Below the pieces are notes generated by a model. The model did not search any database and was not told the origin of the DNA. It saw only the letters and a program-made list of their open reading frames with translations. A stretch of DNA of 26,870 nt from a virus. Shown here in pieces: positions 13,011-21,952 of this stretch; position 1 is the stretch's first letter, and every line of letters begins with the position of its first letter. The stretch is taken from positions 1 to 26,870 of IMG/VR virus record IMGVR_UViG_3300047559_000085. One strand, 5' to 3'. A program made the translations under genes and the position numbers.

Positions 13011-14580
13011 TATTTTGCTCCAAGTTTGATTGCGCATTCGGATCAAGTTCTTGTGGTGGTTGTCCCTCTAACGGAGAATAATCTGGAGGTGACACTTCAG
13101 GAACTTCCGAATCATTTTCTTGTTTAATTTCGTCAATCTCATCGTCAGAAAGTTTCAAAATTTCTTTCTGAACATAAGACTTACTATACATTGTACCAAT
13201 AAATGGCGCAACGCCCTGCAAAATTTCTATCCGTGATTGCAAAATTTGTTGCTCTTTTGATTCGGTATAGAAAGCATCTGTAGCATATCTATACTGAATT
13301 TGATCTTTAATTTTTTTCCAGTCTTCTTCTGTAAGAATACCTTTGAGAATTAACTGTGTTTTTAATAAGTCATCAAACAACAAAGCAAAACGTCTACGAA
13401 GTTTAGCAACAAATTTTGTAAATTTCCACTCATCTCTATTTATTTCTGCGGCACGACCAAAATTTAAACCTGTAACTTGCTGTAGTCTAGAAATTGGCAC
13501 ATTCAACGCTTGATATAATTTTGTCTGGAAGTATTCAATATCTCCCATTTCACCTAAACCCTGACCGCCAGGTAAAGTCTCAATCTGTGTACCTCTGCCA
13601 CCTTCTCTTCTTGGCAACCAGAAGTCCTCAAGCATTGACATGAACTTTTTGTCATCTCTAATCTCACCAGTATTTGAATCGTAAACAATTTTGTTACGAT
13701 ACTGATTCATAATGCCTTTTAAATATTGCTCGGCTTTAATCTTAGGCAAGTTACCAACATCAACATAGAATACTCTGCGCTCAGGTGCTCTAGTGATACG
13801 ATAAATTACTGCCGCATTTTCCATCATGCGTAACTGATTTGCTGGACGAATTGCCTTGTGTAAATACGACAAAGGCATGTTTCTGTCCATGTCTTTTAAT
13901 CCAGAAGGCACAAAACAAATTGCATCCTTCTCAATACGCATTGTTCCTGCACCACCTTGTTGCAAAGATGCTGAAGGTGTAAAGGTCTTGTTAGGAACTA
14001 AGCCGCGTTCATTGTAAATAAAATACTCTTTGATATCCTTAATAAACTCAACACCAGTTGCCTGATCTTTTTCTTTAAGGATTTCTCGCATCTTTTTAAT
14101 CTTGCGAGGATCGATATATCTTACGTCTTTTAAACCATCTTTTGGTCTTGCTGTATCAATAACTTTATGAAAATACAGTCTACCGTCAATATACCAATGT
14201 CTAAAATAATCTTGCGCTCTTAAATTAAAATCAAGTAATTGAAGCAGGTATTGAAACTCTGCTTCAATATCTTTCTTGATTCCTCTAGATAAGTCCACGT
14301 TATCTAAGTCAATAGTAAGTGGAGCTTCATCATCTAAGTTAGCAACAGCATCGTTTACAATATCGTCAATTGCAGTGTCAATATCGGACATTATAGCAAT
14401 GTCACGATACTTTCTAATCAACTCAATTTCATTGTTTGCAATACCATCAATGTCGATATATGTGCCGTAATAACCACCAGCTCGGATAGTTTCTACGCCA
14501 CCATCGTCCGTAGGCGCCACGAACGATCTCTCTGTTTCGGGCGCCTTGGACCTTTCAATTGTATAACCAAATAATTTCAT
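13000..14580 (-). CDS. 20: gp20-like portal vertex protein
   Basis: Dodecameric portal through which DNA enters and leaves, and the nucleator of head assembly. At 526 aa it equals T4 gp20 (524). Recognisable blocks are MKLFGYTIERSK, DIDGIANNEIELIRKYRDIA, MSDIDTAIDDIVNDAV, the strands around HWYIDGRLYFHKVID, RYIDPRKIKKMREI, the central AVIYRITRAPERRVFYVDVG, and the Arg-rich KFVAKLRRRFALLFDDLLK. The C-terminus is Pro/Gln-rich (SPPDYSPLEGQPPQELDP). The gap to gp19 (29 bp) holds a 7-bp hairpin but no clear promoter, so it is probably read from the gp18/gp19 promoters. The start has only a weak ribosome site. Confidence 0.96.
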   Translation of the reverse strand: MKLFGYTIERSKAPETERSFVAPTDDGGVETIRAGGYYGTYIDIDGIANNEIELIRKYRDIAIMSDIDTAIDDIVNDAVANLDDEAPLTIDLDNVDLSRGIKKDIEAEFQYLLQLLDFNLRAQDYFRHWYIDGRLYFHKVIDTARPKDGLKDVRYIDPRKIKKMREILKEKDQATGVEFIKDIKEYFIYNERGLVPNKTFTPSASLQQGGAGTMRIEKDAICFVPSGLKDMDRNMPLSYLHKAIRPANQLRMMENAAVIYRITRAPERRVFYVDVGNLPKIKAEQYLKGIMNQYRNKIVYDSNTGEIRDDKKFMSMLEDFWLPRREGGRGTQIETLPGGQGLGEMGDIEYFQTKLYQALNVPISRLQQVTGLNFGRAAEINRDEWKFTKFVAKLRRRFALLFDDLLKTQLILKGILTEEDWKKIKDQIQYRYATDAFYTESKEQQILQSRIEILQGVAPFIGTMYSKSYVQKEILKLSDDEIDEIKQENDSEVPEVSPPDYSPLEGQPPQELDPNAQSNLEQNNGR

Positions 14581-14598
14581 TATTTAACCATTCTACGA

Positions 14599-14622
14599 TA
14601 CCGCCAAAATTAAACGGCGGTA
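14599..14622 (-). other. intercistronic hairpin between gp19 and gp20
   Basis: On the minus strand TACCGCC (14616-14622), 10-nt A/T-rich loop, GGCGGTA (14599-14605): a perfect 7-bp GC-rich stem. It overlaps the last gp19 codons and stop (14610-14612) and ends shortly before the gp20 start. No U-tract follows, so it is unlikely to be a simple terminator; mRNA processing or stability is possible. Confidence 0.6.
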
Positions 14623-15143
14623 CCACCAGCTGACGAGTATGTGTAATACTGATATTGGAAAGTCACTGAGAACTCTTCAATAACATCATTCTGACCATAG
14701 TTTAGACCAACATCAGATACGTTGATTGGGAATGCACCCTCAAGAACGTATGTTGCAATTGCGGCTTCGGAATCGCCAGTCTCGCGGGCTAGTTGCTCAA
14801 CAACGATTTGCTGAGTGTAGTCCTGCCAGGCTGTTGCGCCCTCATTGGTTTGAACGTTGTTAATTAGGTTCATCCATTCCATCATTGCACCGTGGATGGT
14901 AAAACCAGTGTCGTTAAGAACTGTAATTGTGAACGGATCATAGATTCGCTCACCAGCAAACTTAACTTCACGACCACGATACTGTACAATCGTTGGATTG
15001 ATTGTAGCTGATGGAAGTGTAGCACCGGTGACTAGCAAGTTGTAGTCACCTAGTGTGCCGTTTGGTGTGTTTAGGGTAACTCTAAATTGGTTTGGTCTTG
15101 CACCACCATTTCCTAGTAACCCCTTAAAAGCGTCAATTTGCAT
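14610..15143 (-). CDS. 19: gp19-like tail tube protein
   Basis: Forms the inner tube of the contractile tail. Diagnostic features: RPNQFRVTLN (about 17-26), GATLPSATINPTIVQYRGREVKFAGER with the inserted loop typical of the tube, the EWMNLINN segment, and the strand near the end VIEEFSVTFQYQYYTY. At 177 aa it is close to T4 gp19 (163). It lies immediately after sheath gp18 and before portal gp20, the T4 order. AGGAG lies upstream, and a degenerate late box AATAAATA sits 25 bp before the start. Confidence 0.95.
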   Translation of the reverse strand: MQIDAFKGLLGNGGARPNQFRVTLNTPNGTLGDYNLLVTGATLPSATINPTIVQYRGREVKFAGERIYDPFTITVLNDTGFTIHGAMMEWMNLINNVQTNEGATAWQDYTQQIVVEQLARETGDSEAAIATYVLEGAFPINVSDVGLNYGQNDVIEEFSVTFQYQYYTYSSAGGTAV

Positions 15144-15167
15144 AATAGTCTCCTATTTCTTTTGTTC

Positions 15168-15175
15168 TATTTATT
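15168..15175 (-). promoter_or_regulatory. variant late promoter AATAAATA for gp19
   Basis: Minus-strand AATAAATA (one change from TATAAATA) in the gp18-gp19 gap. Predicted start near 15162, about 19 nt before the ATG, with a GGAG in the leader. The site is well placed but the first base differs from the consensus. Confidence 0.55.
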
Positions 15176-15181
15176 GGGTTA

Positions 15182-16849
15182 TTAGGCACCAACTTCCTCG
15201 AACGATACTGAAGTTCTTACCGCAACAAAGTTGAGGTAAATGAAGTTGATTGAACGGGCAGGTTTGATGTAGATGTCTGCAACAAACTCATTGCGGTCAA
15301 TAACTTCTCCAGTATTGTTTGTTTCGTCACAAACAACTCGGAAGTCATAGATACCACGGCGACCCTGTACGTCTCTTAGGAAAGGCTCAACCATGGAGCG
15401 GAACTGCGCTCTTGTGAATACATCGTTGAACTCGAACAACTGATACTTAGCGGCAGTAGCAATTGCTTTCTCAAGAACAATAAACAGTCTACGAACGTTA
15501 ATACGATCAAATGCGCTTGGCTTGCTCAACTGAGTCTTATCACCAAACAAGACTGTACCCTGACCAACAAACGAAACAACTGGGTTGACGTTCGATTTGT
15601 ATAGAGTATCACGCTCTGTCTGATCTGGTGACCAGATTAGCTTGATAACATTCTTGACCTGACCACGATTGTAACCAGCAGGTGACCACCAAGGATCATT
15701 TGTCTGGTCTGTTCTAGCACATAGACCGGCAGTATCAGCATTTAGAGGAATGTTAACATACTCGTCATTGTATGAGTCGTATTGAACTTTCCAGCCAGAA
15801 TCCATCACCGCATATGAAGTTGAGCGATTGATGGTTGTGTTTCTGTAGTCTGCAACGTCGGTAGCCTCTGAACCAGCATTATTCTTAACTGCCACTAGAG
15901 GAGGCGAGAAGAATACCATGCAGTCTAGGCGAGCTAGTGCTACGTTGTCGATGGCATGCTTGACGACCGTATCGCTGTGACCACCAGTTAGTAGCAGAGA
16001 AACATCGTACTTGTCTTTGTCGGCCAGCATTGAGTAGCCAACATTGATGTCTGCATCCGAAGGTTCAACAGAGGTACCACCAGCAAAGGTGTGTGTATCT
16101 GGCTCAGATAGGCTCATAAATGTTGTGCCAATTGCTGTCCCGCCCCAGTTGGTCATTGAATTAGGATGATCCATCCACCAAATATACTGAGAACCCTTGT
16201 TGAGAACTTCTTTATAGTAGTTTGTGCTACCGTCAGAGAGTTTAGCAGTAAGAGCCTTAGACATGAATGGCCACTTCTCTAGTACGGCACCCTGTGTTCC
16301 GGTAAATACGCCGCTACCGTCGATGATGATAACGTGAAGTTCGTCATTTGAACCCGACTTGCTGGCTACAAAAGCAGATGTGCCTGGAGCACTATCAAAG
16401 TATGCTTTGTAGTCCCATTCGTCAAATGTTGCTGAGTCTGCCATGGAAACGATAAGACCGTTGCCACCTAGACCTGGGCATTTTGCCGCCCAGTTGCCAA
16501 CATCAGCAGAACCTGTTGAGTAGTTGTTGTCGTAGTGAACCTCGTTCTCAACAAGAATGCCTGTGCCGTCGGCAGTAGCATTCTTTGAACCTTCACCAAC
16601 TACACGAACCAACTGTAGATTGTTGCCGTAGCCCAAAAAGTTAGATGCAGTAAAGAAGTCTACCTTATTGGAAACTGGTTTACCGAAGTATCTTACTAGA
16701 TTTGCTTCGTTAGAAATTACTCTAACTTCCTTAACAGGTCCCCAAGTGAAATTACCAACAAAGCCTGCCGCAGAACTTGATACCGCAGGAACAATGTTGG
16801 TTAAATCCTTCTCTGTAACTTGGACGCCTGGCGATAATTGAAAAGCCAT
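15182..16849 (-). CDS. 18: gp18-like tail sheath protein
   Basis: Contractile sheath subunit, 555 aa (T4 gp18 is 659, so an outer domain is smaller or missing). The N-terminus FQLSPGVQVTEKDLTNIVPA and GFVGNFTWGPVKEVRVI are the conserved sheath start. The C-terminus FTRAQFRSMVEPFLRDVQGRRG, DFRVVCDETNN, FVADIYIKPARSINFIYL is the conserved end that forms the handshake with neighbouring subunits. The middle (about 115-290) is the variable surface-exposed part. It has its own TATAAATA promoter 58 bp upstream and GAGGAG before the ATG. Confidence 0.95.
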   Translation of the reverse strand: MAFQLSPGVQVTEKDLTNIVPAVSSSAAGFVGNFTWGPVKEVRVISNEANLVRYFGKPVSNKVDFFTASNFLGYGNNLQLVRVVGEGSKNATADGTGILVENEVHYDNNYSTGSADVGNWAAKCPGLGGNGLIVSMADSATFDEWDYKAYFDSAPGTSAFVASKSGSNDELHVIIIDGSGVFTGTQGAVLEKWPFMSKALTAKLSDGSTNYYKEVLNKGSQYIWWMDHPNSMTNWGGTAIGTTFMSLSEPDTHTFAGGTSVEPSDADINVGYSMLADKDKYDVSLLLTGGHSDTVVKHAIDNVALARLDCMVFFSPPLVAVKNNAGSEATDVADYRNTTINRSTSYAVMDSGWKVQYDSYNDEYVNIPLNADTAGLCARTDQTNDPWWSPAGYNRGQVKNVIKLIWSPDQTERDTLYKSNVNPVVSFVGQGTVLFGDKTQLSKPSAFDRINVRRLFIVLEKAIATAAKYQLFEFNDVFTRAQFRSMVEPFLRDVQGRRGIYDFRVVCDETNNTGEVIDRNEFVADIYIKPARSINFIYLNFVAVRTSVSFEEVGA

Positions 16850-16906
16850 ATTCTTCTCCTCGTTTTAATATAATCTGACAACCACTTGTCTTGTTTTATA
16901 TGAATT

Positions 16907-16914
16907 TATTTATA
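16907..16914 (-). promoter_or_regulatory. T4-type late promoter TATAAATA for gp18
   Basis: Exact TATAAATA on the minus strand in the 78-bp gp17-gp18 gap. Predicted start near 16901, leader about 52 nt. The leader holds a small GACAA/TTGTC hairpin (about 16875-16889) and ends with GAGGAG near the start. Confidence 0.85.
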
Positions 16915-16927
16915 ATAACCGATATTT

Positions 16928-18559
16928 CTATCTAAACCAATTCGATCCCACATCGGAATCGACTTTCCACACATCGCCCGATTCCACAAAAACTTCTTCT
17001 TCAGTGCCGTTATTTATAGCACCGAAAGGAGTAAGTTCATCCTCGATCTGTTCCATCTGCTCTGAATACATCTTCTTACGAACATCAACATCTGTCATGT
17101 CTTTGAAGTAAGGATTACTTGACATCCAGGCAATTAAAACCAATGACATTACGAGATCATCAAAATATCCTTCGTCTGCCATCCAGGATCCTTGCTTTTC
17201 AATAAAAGTCGAGAACTCAGAGATGGTATCCGCATCAAATACCAATAATTTCTGCTCTTCAAGTAAAGATTTTAAGGCAAAACAGCCCTGGCGCTTTACT
17301 TGTTTGGTCATTCTAACACCGCGTTGGGTTTTTGTGCCAAATCCAGGTGACAAATATTGCTTCAACTGGGCTTTGACAGTAGTTAGAATGTTGTCATACT
17401 CCAATTCCATATGGAGAATGTCTGCTACTTGTTGACCAATATCGTTAATCTCAACAAGAACATATGCTTTATTATAATCATTGCCAACCTTAGCAATGAT
17501 GTTTGGAAACAACATGGGTGCAATCTTATTATCACGATACTTAGCCACCAGTTTATATGGGACTTGAGTTACGTCAACAACACTAAATGTTGAATAATCT
17601 CCACCCACGCCTCGTGCCGTATCAACACCCATCGCATAAATGTGATCTTTTATAGGCTCTTCATATATATCTAAACCGTCTTTTTGATAAATTGGATCAA
17701 CAGAACTCATGGCACCCAAAGTCTTGGCACCAATCAGTGTGTTGCTTGAACCCAAAAACTCACATAGAACTTCTTGATTGAACTTCAATTCACCAAGAAG
17801 ACGTAACTGTTCTTCTGCCCATGCATCATCTCTACCAGGAATTCTGTGGTAAGGAATGAACATCGGCTCAAACCCGTTACGACCTTTTTCTGCTTCGTTC
17901 CAGAATTTCCAGAAATGGTTATAACCAAGTGGGGTTGAGGTCAAAAGAATTTTTGTTGTTTGACCAGCTGAAATGGTAGGATAAACGGATGCAAAGAACT
18001 GCTCTGCAACGGTGTTTGGAATGATTGCCGCTTCGTCAATGTATAGCCAGTTAACAGACTTACCACGAATACCAGAAGCGGTAGTAGCGGCGGTAAAAAT
18101 TTTAGACCCGTTTTCTAGTTCTACGTCACCCTTGTTCCATGTACGAACGCCCTGTTGCATCCATAATGGCAAATTCTCATACATACCCTGATAACGAGCC
18201 ATAACTTCCCTGGCTGCAGCCGTCTTGTTAGCCATAATAGCCACGGTCTTACTATCTTGGAAAAGAGTATACCACAAAATACAAGCGGCAGATGTAATAG
18301 TCTTACCCTGCTGGCGACCTTCCATTAAAATTGCTTTACGATTGTTTAGAATGTGGTGAACTTTTTCTTTCTGACAATCGTATAATTTAAATAATTGTAA
18401 GCCGTGGTCCAGAGTAACTATTTGACAATAGTTCTCAATAAAATAAATTGGATCTTCTTGGCACTTTATCAACTCAATAAGTTGTTCGTTGGTAAAAGTG
18501 TGTGTAAATCCAGCCGGCTTTAAATTGATATTACCGTGATATGAATTTTCAGTCGCCAT
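16928..18559 (-). CDS. 17: gp17-like large terminase (packaging ATPase and nuclease)
   Basis: Motor that pumps DNA through the portal and cuts the concatemer. ATPase domain: Walker A GRQQGKT (81-87), Walker B WLYIDEA (171-177, Asp175, Glu176) and coupling motif LLTSTP (205-210). Nuclease domain (RNase H fold): Asp313 in MGVDTARGVGGD, Glu370 in LVEINDIG and Asp467/Asp468 in YFDDLV. At 543 aa it is shorter than T4 gp17 (610) but has every catalytic element. The ATG overlaps the small terminase gene by 11 bp. Near the C-terminus the coding sequence carries an exact TATAAATA (17011-17018). Confidence 0.97.
   Translation of the reverse strand: MATENSYHGNINLKPAGFTHTFTNEQLIELIKCQEDPIYFIENYCQIVTLDHGLQLFKLYDCQKEKVHHILNNRKAILMEGRQQGKTITSAACILWYTLFQDSKTVAIMANKTAAAREVMARYQGMYENLPLWMQQGVRTWNKGDVELENGSKIFTAATTASGIRGKSVNWLYIDEAAIIPNTVAEQFFASVYPTISAGQTTKILLTSTPLGYNHFWKFWNEAEKGRNGFEPMFIPYHRIPGRDDAWAEEQLRLLGELKFNQEVLCEFLGSSNTLIGAKTLGAMSSVDPIYQKDGLDIYEEPIKDHIYAMGVDTARGVGGDYSTFSVVDVTQVPYKLVAKYRDNKIAPMLFPNIIAKVGNDYNKAYVLVEINDIGQQVADILHMELEYDNILTTVKAQLKQYLSPGFGTKTQRGVRMTKQVKRQGCFALKSLLEEQKLLVFDADTISEFSTFIEKQGSWMADEGYFDDLVMSLVLIAWMSSNPYFKDMTDVDVRKKMYSEQMEQIEDELTPFGAINNGTEEEVFVESGDVWKVDSDVGSNWFR
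17011..17018 (-). promoter_or_regulatory. possible late promoter TATAAATA inside gp17
   Basis: Exact TATAAATA on the minus strand within codons for Gly-Ala-Ile-Asn-Asn near the gp17 end. It could add to transcription of gp18, whose own promoter is about 100 bp further on. Chance occurrence is equally possible. Confidence 0.25.
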
Positions 18560-19022
18560 GATCTATAATATTTTCTTTTTCTGCTTTTAAGGCTTTCAGT
18601 AATTCTTGTGTGCTTCCGGCAAAAACAATATTATTCTGGGTATCGATATTTTGTGACTTAGATTCTGGATCACGCAACTTCTTTTTTGCGCTTTGAAGAG
18701 CAAGCAAGTCTTTAGCCGTATCGCCTGTTGTTTTAATTAATTGTCCAACAACCTCATATGCTCTAGGGCTATCGCTTGATAACGCAACATTTAGTGCGCC
18801 ATCTAAAGCCTTTTCGCTTTTAGTGATGAGATCGTTTAATTTTTTTCTTGCTACCTGATAATCATCTTCAATATCATCTCCGGTGGAAACGACTTCAGGT
18901 AAAGCTGGCGGGTCTTGAATTGCAGGAAGCTGTTGGGATTCTTCCCGCTTTTTTAACGCATCTTCCAGATGTGTTCCAAAAATATCATCAAGTTTATTAT
19001 AGGGGTTGTTCGTAGGTTTCAT
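18549..19022 (-). CDS. 16: gp16-like small terminase subunit
   Basis: Regulates gp17 and helps choose packaging sites. The 157-aa form from the ATG at 19022 starts MKPTNNPYNKLDDIFG, close to the usual family start, and contains a helical core (DDYQVARKKLNDLITKSEKALD, RAYEVVGQLIKTTGDTAKDLLALQ) for ring assembly. T4 gp16 is 164 aa. A longer start to 19052 is open but GGAG lies 7 nt before the chosen ATG. It overlaps gp15 by 26 bp and gp17 by 11 bp. Confidence 0.9.
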   Translation of the reverse strand: MKPTNNPYNKLDDIFGTHLEDALKKREESQQLPAIQDPPALPEVVSTGDDIEDDYQVARKKLNDLITKSEKALDGALNVALSSDSPRAYEVVGQLIKTTGDTAKDLLALQSAKKKLRDPESKSQNIDTQNNIVFAGSTQELLKALKAEKENIIDHGD

Positions 19023-19788
19023 CAAACTGCTCCACATAGTCCCAGGCATCAACCACAGTTGCGTCTTCAGGATTTACTGTAACTGTATATTTACGGCTAA
19101 TATCCGCATTTGTGTCTAAAGTCTCATAAGTCTTAGCAATTGCCGTTTTAATAACGCCTTCTTGACTTACTGGACCATAGAAATTTAATGCTAGGGTAAA
19201 TGATAATTCCCAAACAATTGCTGTTCTCTGAGTAAAGTTGCCCTCATACACATCTTGATATGTAATTCCGTCTAACCCAATTTCAAGAACTCTTTTGATT
19301 CCCATTTCTGGCAAATCATTAATAGAAACAGCAAAGTCTGGATTAAAAAACGGCAGTATTTGCTCTAATATCTGTAAACCATCATCTTGATTTTTTGCGG
19401 CAATATACAAATTAATATTCATATTATATGGTGCCGCAACATATTGACTGCGAACGGAGTTTGGTCTATCGTCAACTCCTATCGCCTTATTCTTCTGAAT
19501 GTAACTGACTTTTCTACTAGGATCATGAGACAGCCCTACAATCTCAAAGCCCATTCTGGGAAGTATTGTAGCAACAGTGGCTGGCTGTACGCCATCATCG
19601 CCACCAGGAACAGCCTGAACTCTAGTTAAAAACTTATCTTTTGGAGCATATGCAAGTGGAACTCTGAGAGATTGTACAATCTTGGAAGAGGAATTCAATC
19701 TATTGATCGTTATTTGATTGAAGATTGTTCCAAAGGCAATAATTGCCTTTCTAATATGCTGATGATAAAAGTGTTGTTTTAAAAACAT
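18997..19788 (-). CDS. 15: gp15-like tail terminator / sheath stabiliser
   Basis: Caps the finished tail and joins it to the neck. Recognisable by the N-terminus FYHQHIRKAIIAFGTIFN and NSVRSQYVAAPYNMNINLYIAAKNQDDGLQILEQILPFF, plus ITYQDVYEGNFTQRTAIVWEL. The 263-aa length is close to T4 gp15 (272). It begins on the base where gp14 ends (19788). Belongs to the gp13-gp14-gp15-gp16-gp17 run. Confidence 0.94.
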   Translation of the reverse strand: MFLKQHFYHQHIRKAIIAFGTIFNQITINRLNSSSKIVQSLRVPLAYAPKDKFLTRVQAVPGGDDGVQPATVATILPRMGFEIVGLSHDPSRKVSYIQKNKAIGVDDRPNSVRSQYVAAPYNMNINLYIAAKNQDDGLQILEQILPFFNPDFAVSINDLPEMGIKRVLEIGLDGITYQDVYEGNFTQRTAIVWELSFTLALNFYGPVSQEGVIKTAIAKTYETLDTNADISRKYTVTVNPEDATVVDAWDYVEQFDETYEQPL

Positions 19789-20528
19789 TATCTAATCTCA
19801 CCAAATGGGTTGAATGCAGAGAAATCGATAATTCCTTCTGCTTCGCTTTCTATATCAAGAGTATCATCAATTAATACAGATGTAGTAGATTTGAATTTTT
19901 CCATAATAATAGCTTTGCCATATTCATCTACAAGATTATTGCCACTCTCGGTCAACACTTGCCATGCAAGTGAATCTTGAGTTTTATCATCTATAGAGTT
20001 TTGAATTCCTTCAATATCTGTATCAACAAATTCAGAACTGTATTCCCAAACCTCACATGCAAGTTTAAATGTATAAATTTTGCCTAATTGATAAAAAGGA
20101 TTTAGAGCATCAACATATGTTATCTGGAAAAATGTCTGTGTTTTTGGAAAAAATAAAACATCACCTTCGGCTGGGCGATCTGGCAAAATTAAATTTTCTG
20201 CCTGTCTACCGATTGCCTCTTCCCAACGTCTTTTAGAAACAACAAATGTTGCTGTGGATCTAAACTCGTATCCAAATTTTGTTAGAAGTTCGCCCTGCCC
20301 CTCAAATCCATCAGTATTTTCTAGATACATTTCTAGAGGATACGCTTGATTGAAATAACCAATAGGGTCTTGATTAAAAATTGGATCTTGATTTACAATT
20401 GTGCGCGGAAGATAATAGACATCATGACCATATATCTTCATACTCTCAATAACCAAGTCCTCCAACAAACGCTGTTCGTTGGTGGTACCTGAGGTATTAC
20501 CAGATTGAAAGTAGAAATTAGTGGGCAT
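19788..20528 (-). CDS. 14: gp14-like neck protein
   Basis: Head-completion neck protein that with gp13 seals the portal and docks the tail. The start PTNFYFQSG, the block EQRLLEDLVIESMKIYGHDVYYLPR and the AYPLEMYLENTDGFEGQGEL segment are the family signature; the C-terminus ends IIDFSAFNPFGEIR. At 246 aa it matches T4 gp14 (256). It is separated from gp13 by 3 bp and touches gp15 by one base. Confidence 0.95.
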   Translation of the reverse strand: MPTNFYFQSGNTSGTTNEQRLLEDLVIESMKIYGHDVYYLPRTIVNQDPIFNQDPIGYFNQAYPLEMYLENTDGFEGQGELLTKFGYEFRSTATFVVSKRRWEEAIGRQAENLILPDRPAEGDVLFFPKTQTFFQITYVDALNPFYQLGKIYTFKLACEVWEYSSEFVDTDIEGIQNSIDDKTQDSLAWQVLTESGNNLVDEYGKAIIMEKFKSTTSVLIDDTLDIESEAEGIIDFSAFNPFGEIR

Positions 20529-20531
20529 AAT

Positions 20532-21500
20532 TTATCCCACCATAAAATCGACAGGAAGTTCTGATTTAGATTGCATCTCTTGTTCTATTAGTGCAATCTC
20601 CTGAACGGCTTCATCATAAACTTGCTGTCCATTCATTATGATGCCGCCGGGCAATTGCATGCCGCCAAACTTTTTCATGTTCTCGCCCCACTGTCTTTTA
20701 ATAAGAGCAGTAGCGTATTTCTTTAAGAACATATCATCATAAACTTGGGTAAATGTTTCTGGATCTAAAATACGATAACACTCAACAAGAACAAAGTCGC
20801 CTGGTTCAAAAACATCTTCCCAGTTGCAATGAACTTTTAAAGTGTCCGTTTTACGATTGAAAGAAAATGACCTATCGCCAACAAGAAGCATGTCAAGCAT
20901 TGACAAGTATTGCTTCATTTGTGTATAGTAAATCATATCCGCAGATAACAAATTATACATGTCATTTAAACGGAATTGATACACAAGATCAAACATGTTG
21001 TTTGCGTTTTGTGAGCCACTGCTGGCTCCATTAATAGGCAATACTCTAATTACTCCAATTACAGCATCGCTAATGGAAATTTCTCCATTTTGCATGTCGC
21101 CGGGAGTATAAAAACTTGTAGATGCGAGTGTGCGAGAATACCCGGACTCTTGTCCAGTTAAATTTTCTCCTGCAACAAAGGTGCCTTGAACCTTTGTAAT
21201 TGTTACTGTGGTGCTGGCTATAGAATAGACCTTACATGAGGCGCCAGATGTGTCGCCAATCAATGTTTCGCCCACAGTAAAAGAGGGCGCAGAAAGCCCT
21301 GTGAATTTTAGGGTAGCTGTTGTTACTTGGTGTTGAAGATATACTCTCTCGACACCATCAAAATGATACTCTTGGAAATATTGCAGAGCGTCATCGATTC
21401 GGTCGGAAACCTGATCATCATCAACGTTAATCTCTATTACTGGAAAACCAAGTCTGCGTAGACAGTAATCTACCAGCCCCTGTCGTGATGAAATAGCCAT
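20532..21500 (-). CDS. 13: gp13-like neck protein with inserted repeat domain
   Basis: Neck protein partner of gp14. The N-terminus LVDYCLRRLGFPVIEINVDDDQVSDRID and ALQYFQEYHFDGVER are diagnostic, as is the C-terminal LVECYRILDPETFTQVYDDMFLKKYATALIKRQWG. Residues about 65-127 look like an inserted beta domain with two related units, FTVGETLIGDTSGASCKV and FVAGENLTGQESGYSRTL, so the rest of the protein is compact relative to T4 gp13 (309 aa; 322 here). A TATAAATA promoter lies 23 bp upstream, with AGAGGACA as ribosome site. It heads the gp13-gp17 operon. Confidence 0.94.
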   Translation of the reverse strand: MAISSRQGLVDYCLRRLGFPVIEINVDDDQVSDRIDDALQYFQEYHFDGVERVYLQHQVTTATLKFTGLSAPSFTVGETLIGDTSGASCKVYSIASTTVTITKVQGTFVAGENLTGQESGYSRTLASTSFYTPGDMQNGEISISDAVIGVIRVLPINGASSGSQNANNMFDLVYQFRLNDMYNLLSADMIYYTQMKQYLSMLDMLLVGDRSFSFNRKTDTLKVHCNWEDVFEPGDFVLVECYRILDPETFTQVYDDMFLKKYATALIKRQWGENMKKFGGMQLPGGIIMNGQQVYDEAVQEIALIEQEMQSKSELPVDFMVG

Positions 21501-21522
21501 ATTTTGTCCTCTTTTCTAGGAC

Positions 21523-21530
21523 TATTTATA
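21523..21530 (-). promoter_or_regulatory. T4-type late promoter TATAAATA for gp13-gp17
   Basis: Exact TATAAATA on the minus strand in the 31-bp gap upstream of gp13. Predicted start near 21517, leader about 17 nt containing AGAGGAC. Confidence 0.85.
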
Positions 21531-21531
21531 A

Positions 21532-21951
21532 TTACCAAGAAGACAGTGCTATTCTTTTCCAAGTATTTTCTGAAACACAAATATAAAGATAGTTGGCATC
21601 GGCAGCCAATTGATTTACTTTTCCGGTTGCCGTAGATGAAGCCGGTACACTAACATATTCTACGTTAGTAATAACATCACCCAAAGTCTTTGATGCTGAA
21701 GATACGTTTGAAACACTACCTAAATTTAGGTTTGTATCTACAGCCTGTGTAATTAAACCGAAGTCTTGACTTGATGAAAGATAATAATCGTCTGGTAGAT
21801 TGCTACCAATTTCAATGATTGCGCCGTCTGTTCTCTTAGAATATAATGTACCATCTGCTAAATTTATAGCAAGTTCCCCAACCGCAATTTGACCTGCGGT
21901 TGGGGTAACGCCACTTGTTTCACTTCTTTTGAGTTGAACGGTGGTTGCCAT
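21532..21951 (-). CDS. small fibre-like structural protein, KRSE/GELA module
   Basis: 139 aa. The N-terminal about 50 residues (TTVQLKRSETSG, then PTAGQIAVGELAINLADG and LYSKRTDGAIIEIG) are a module also found in the 116-aa protein at 24155-24505 and, less exactly, in the 520-aa fibre. A later segment QDFGLITQAVDTNLNLGSVS is shared with the 116-aa protein. The C-terminal about 40 residues end in AADANYLYICVSENTWKRIAL, which resembles a small capping domain of phage fibre and virion surface proteins. Likely a virion appendage component; exact role unknown. It ends close to the gp13 late promoter. Confidence 0.78.
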   Translation of the reverse strand: MATTVQLKRSETSGVTPTAGQIAVGELAINLADGTLYSKRTDGAIIEIGSNLPDDYYLSSSQDFGLITQAVDTNLNLGSVSNVSSASKTLGDVITNVEYVSVPASSTATGKVNQLAADANYLYICVSENTWKRIALSSW

Positions 21952-21952
21952 A

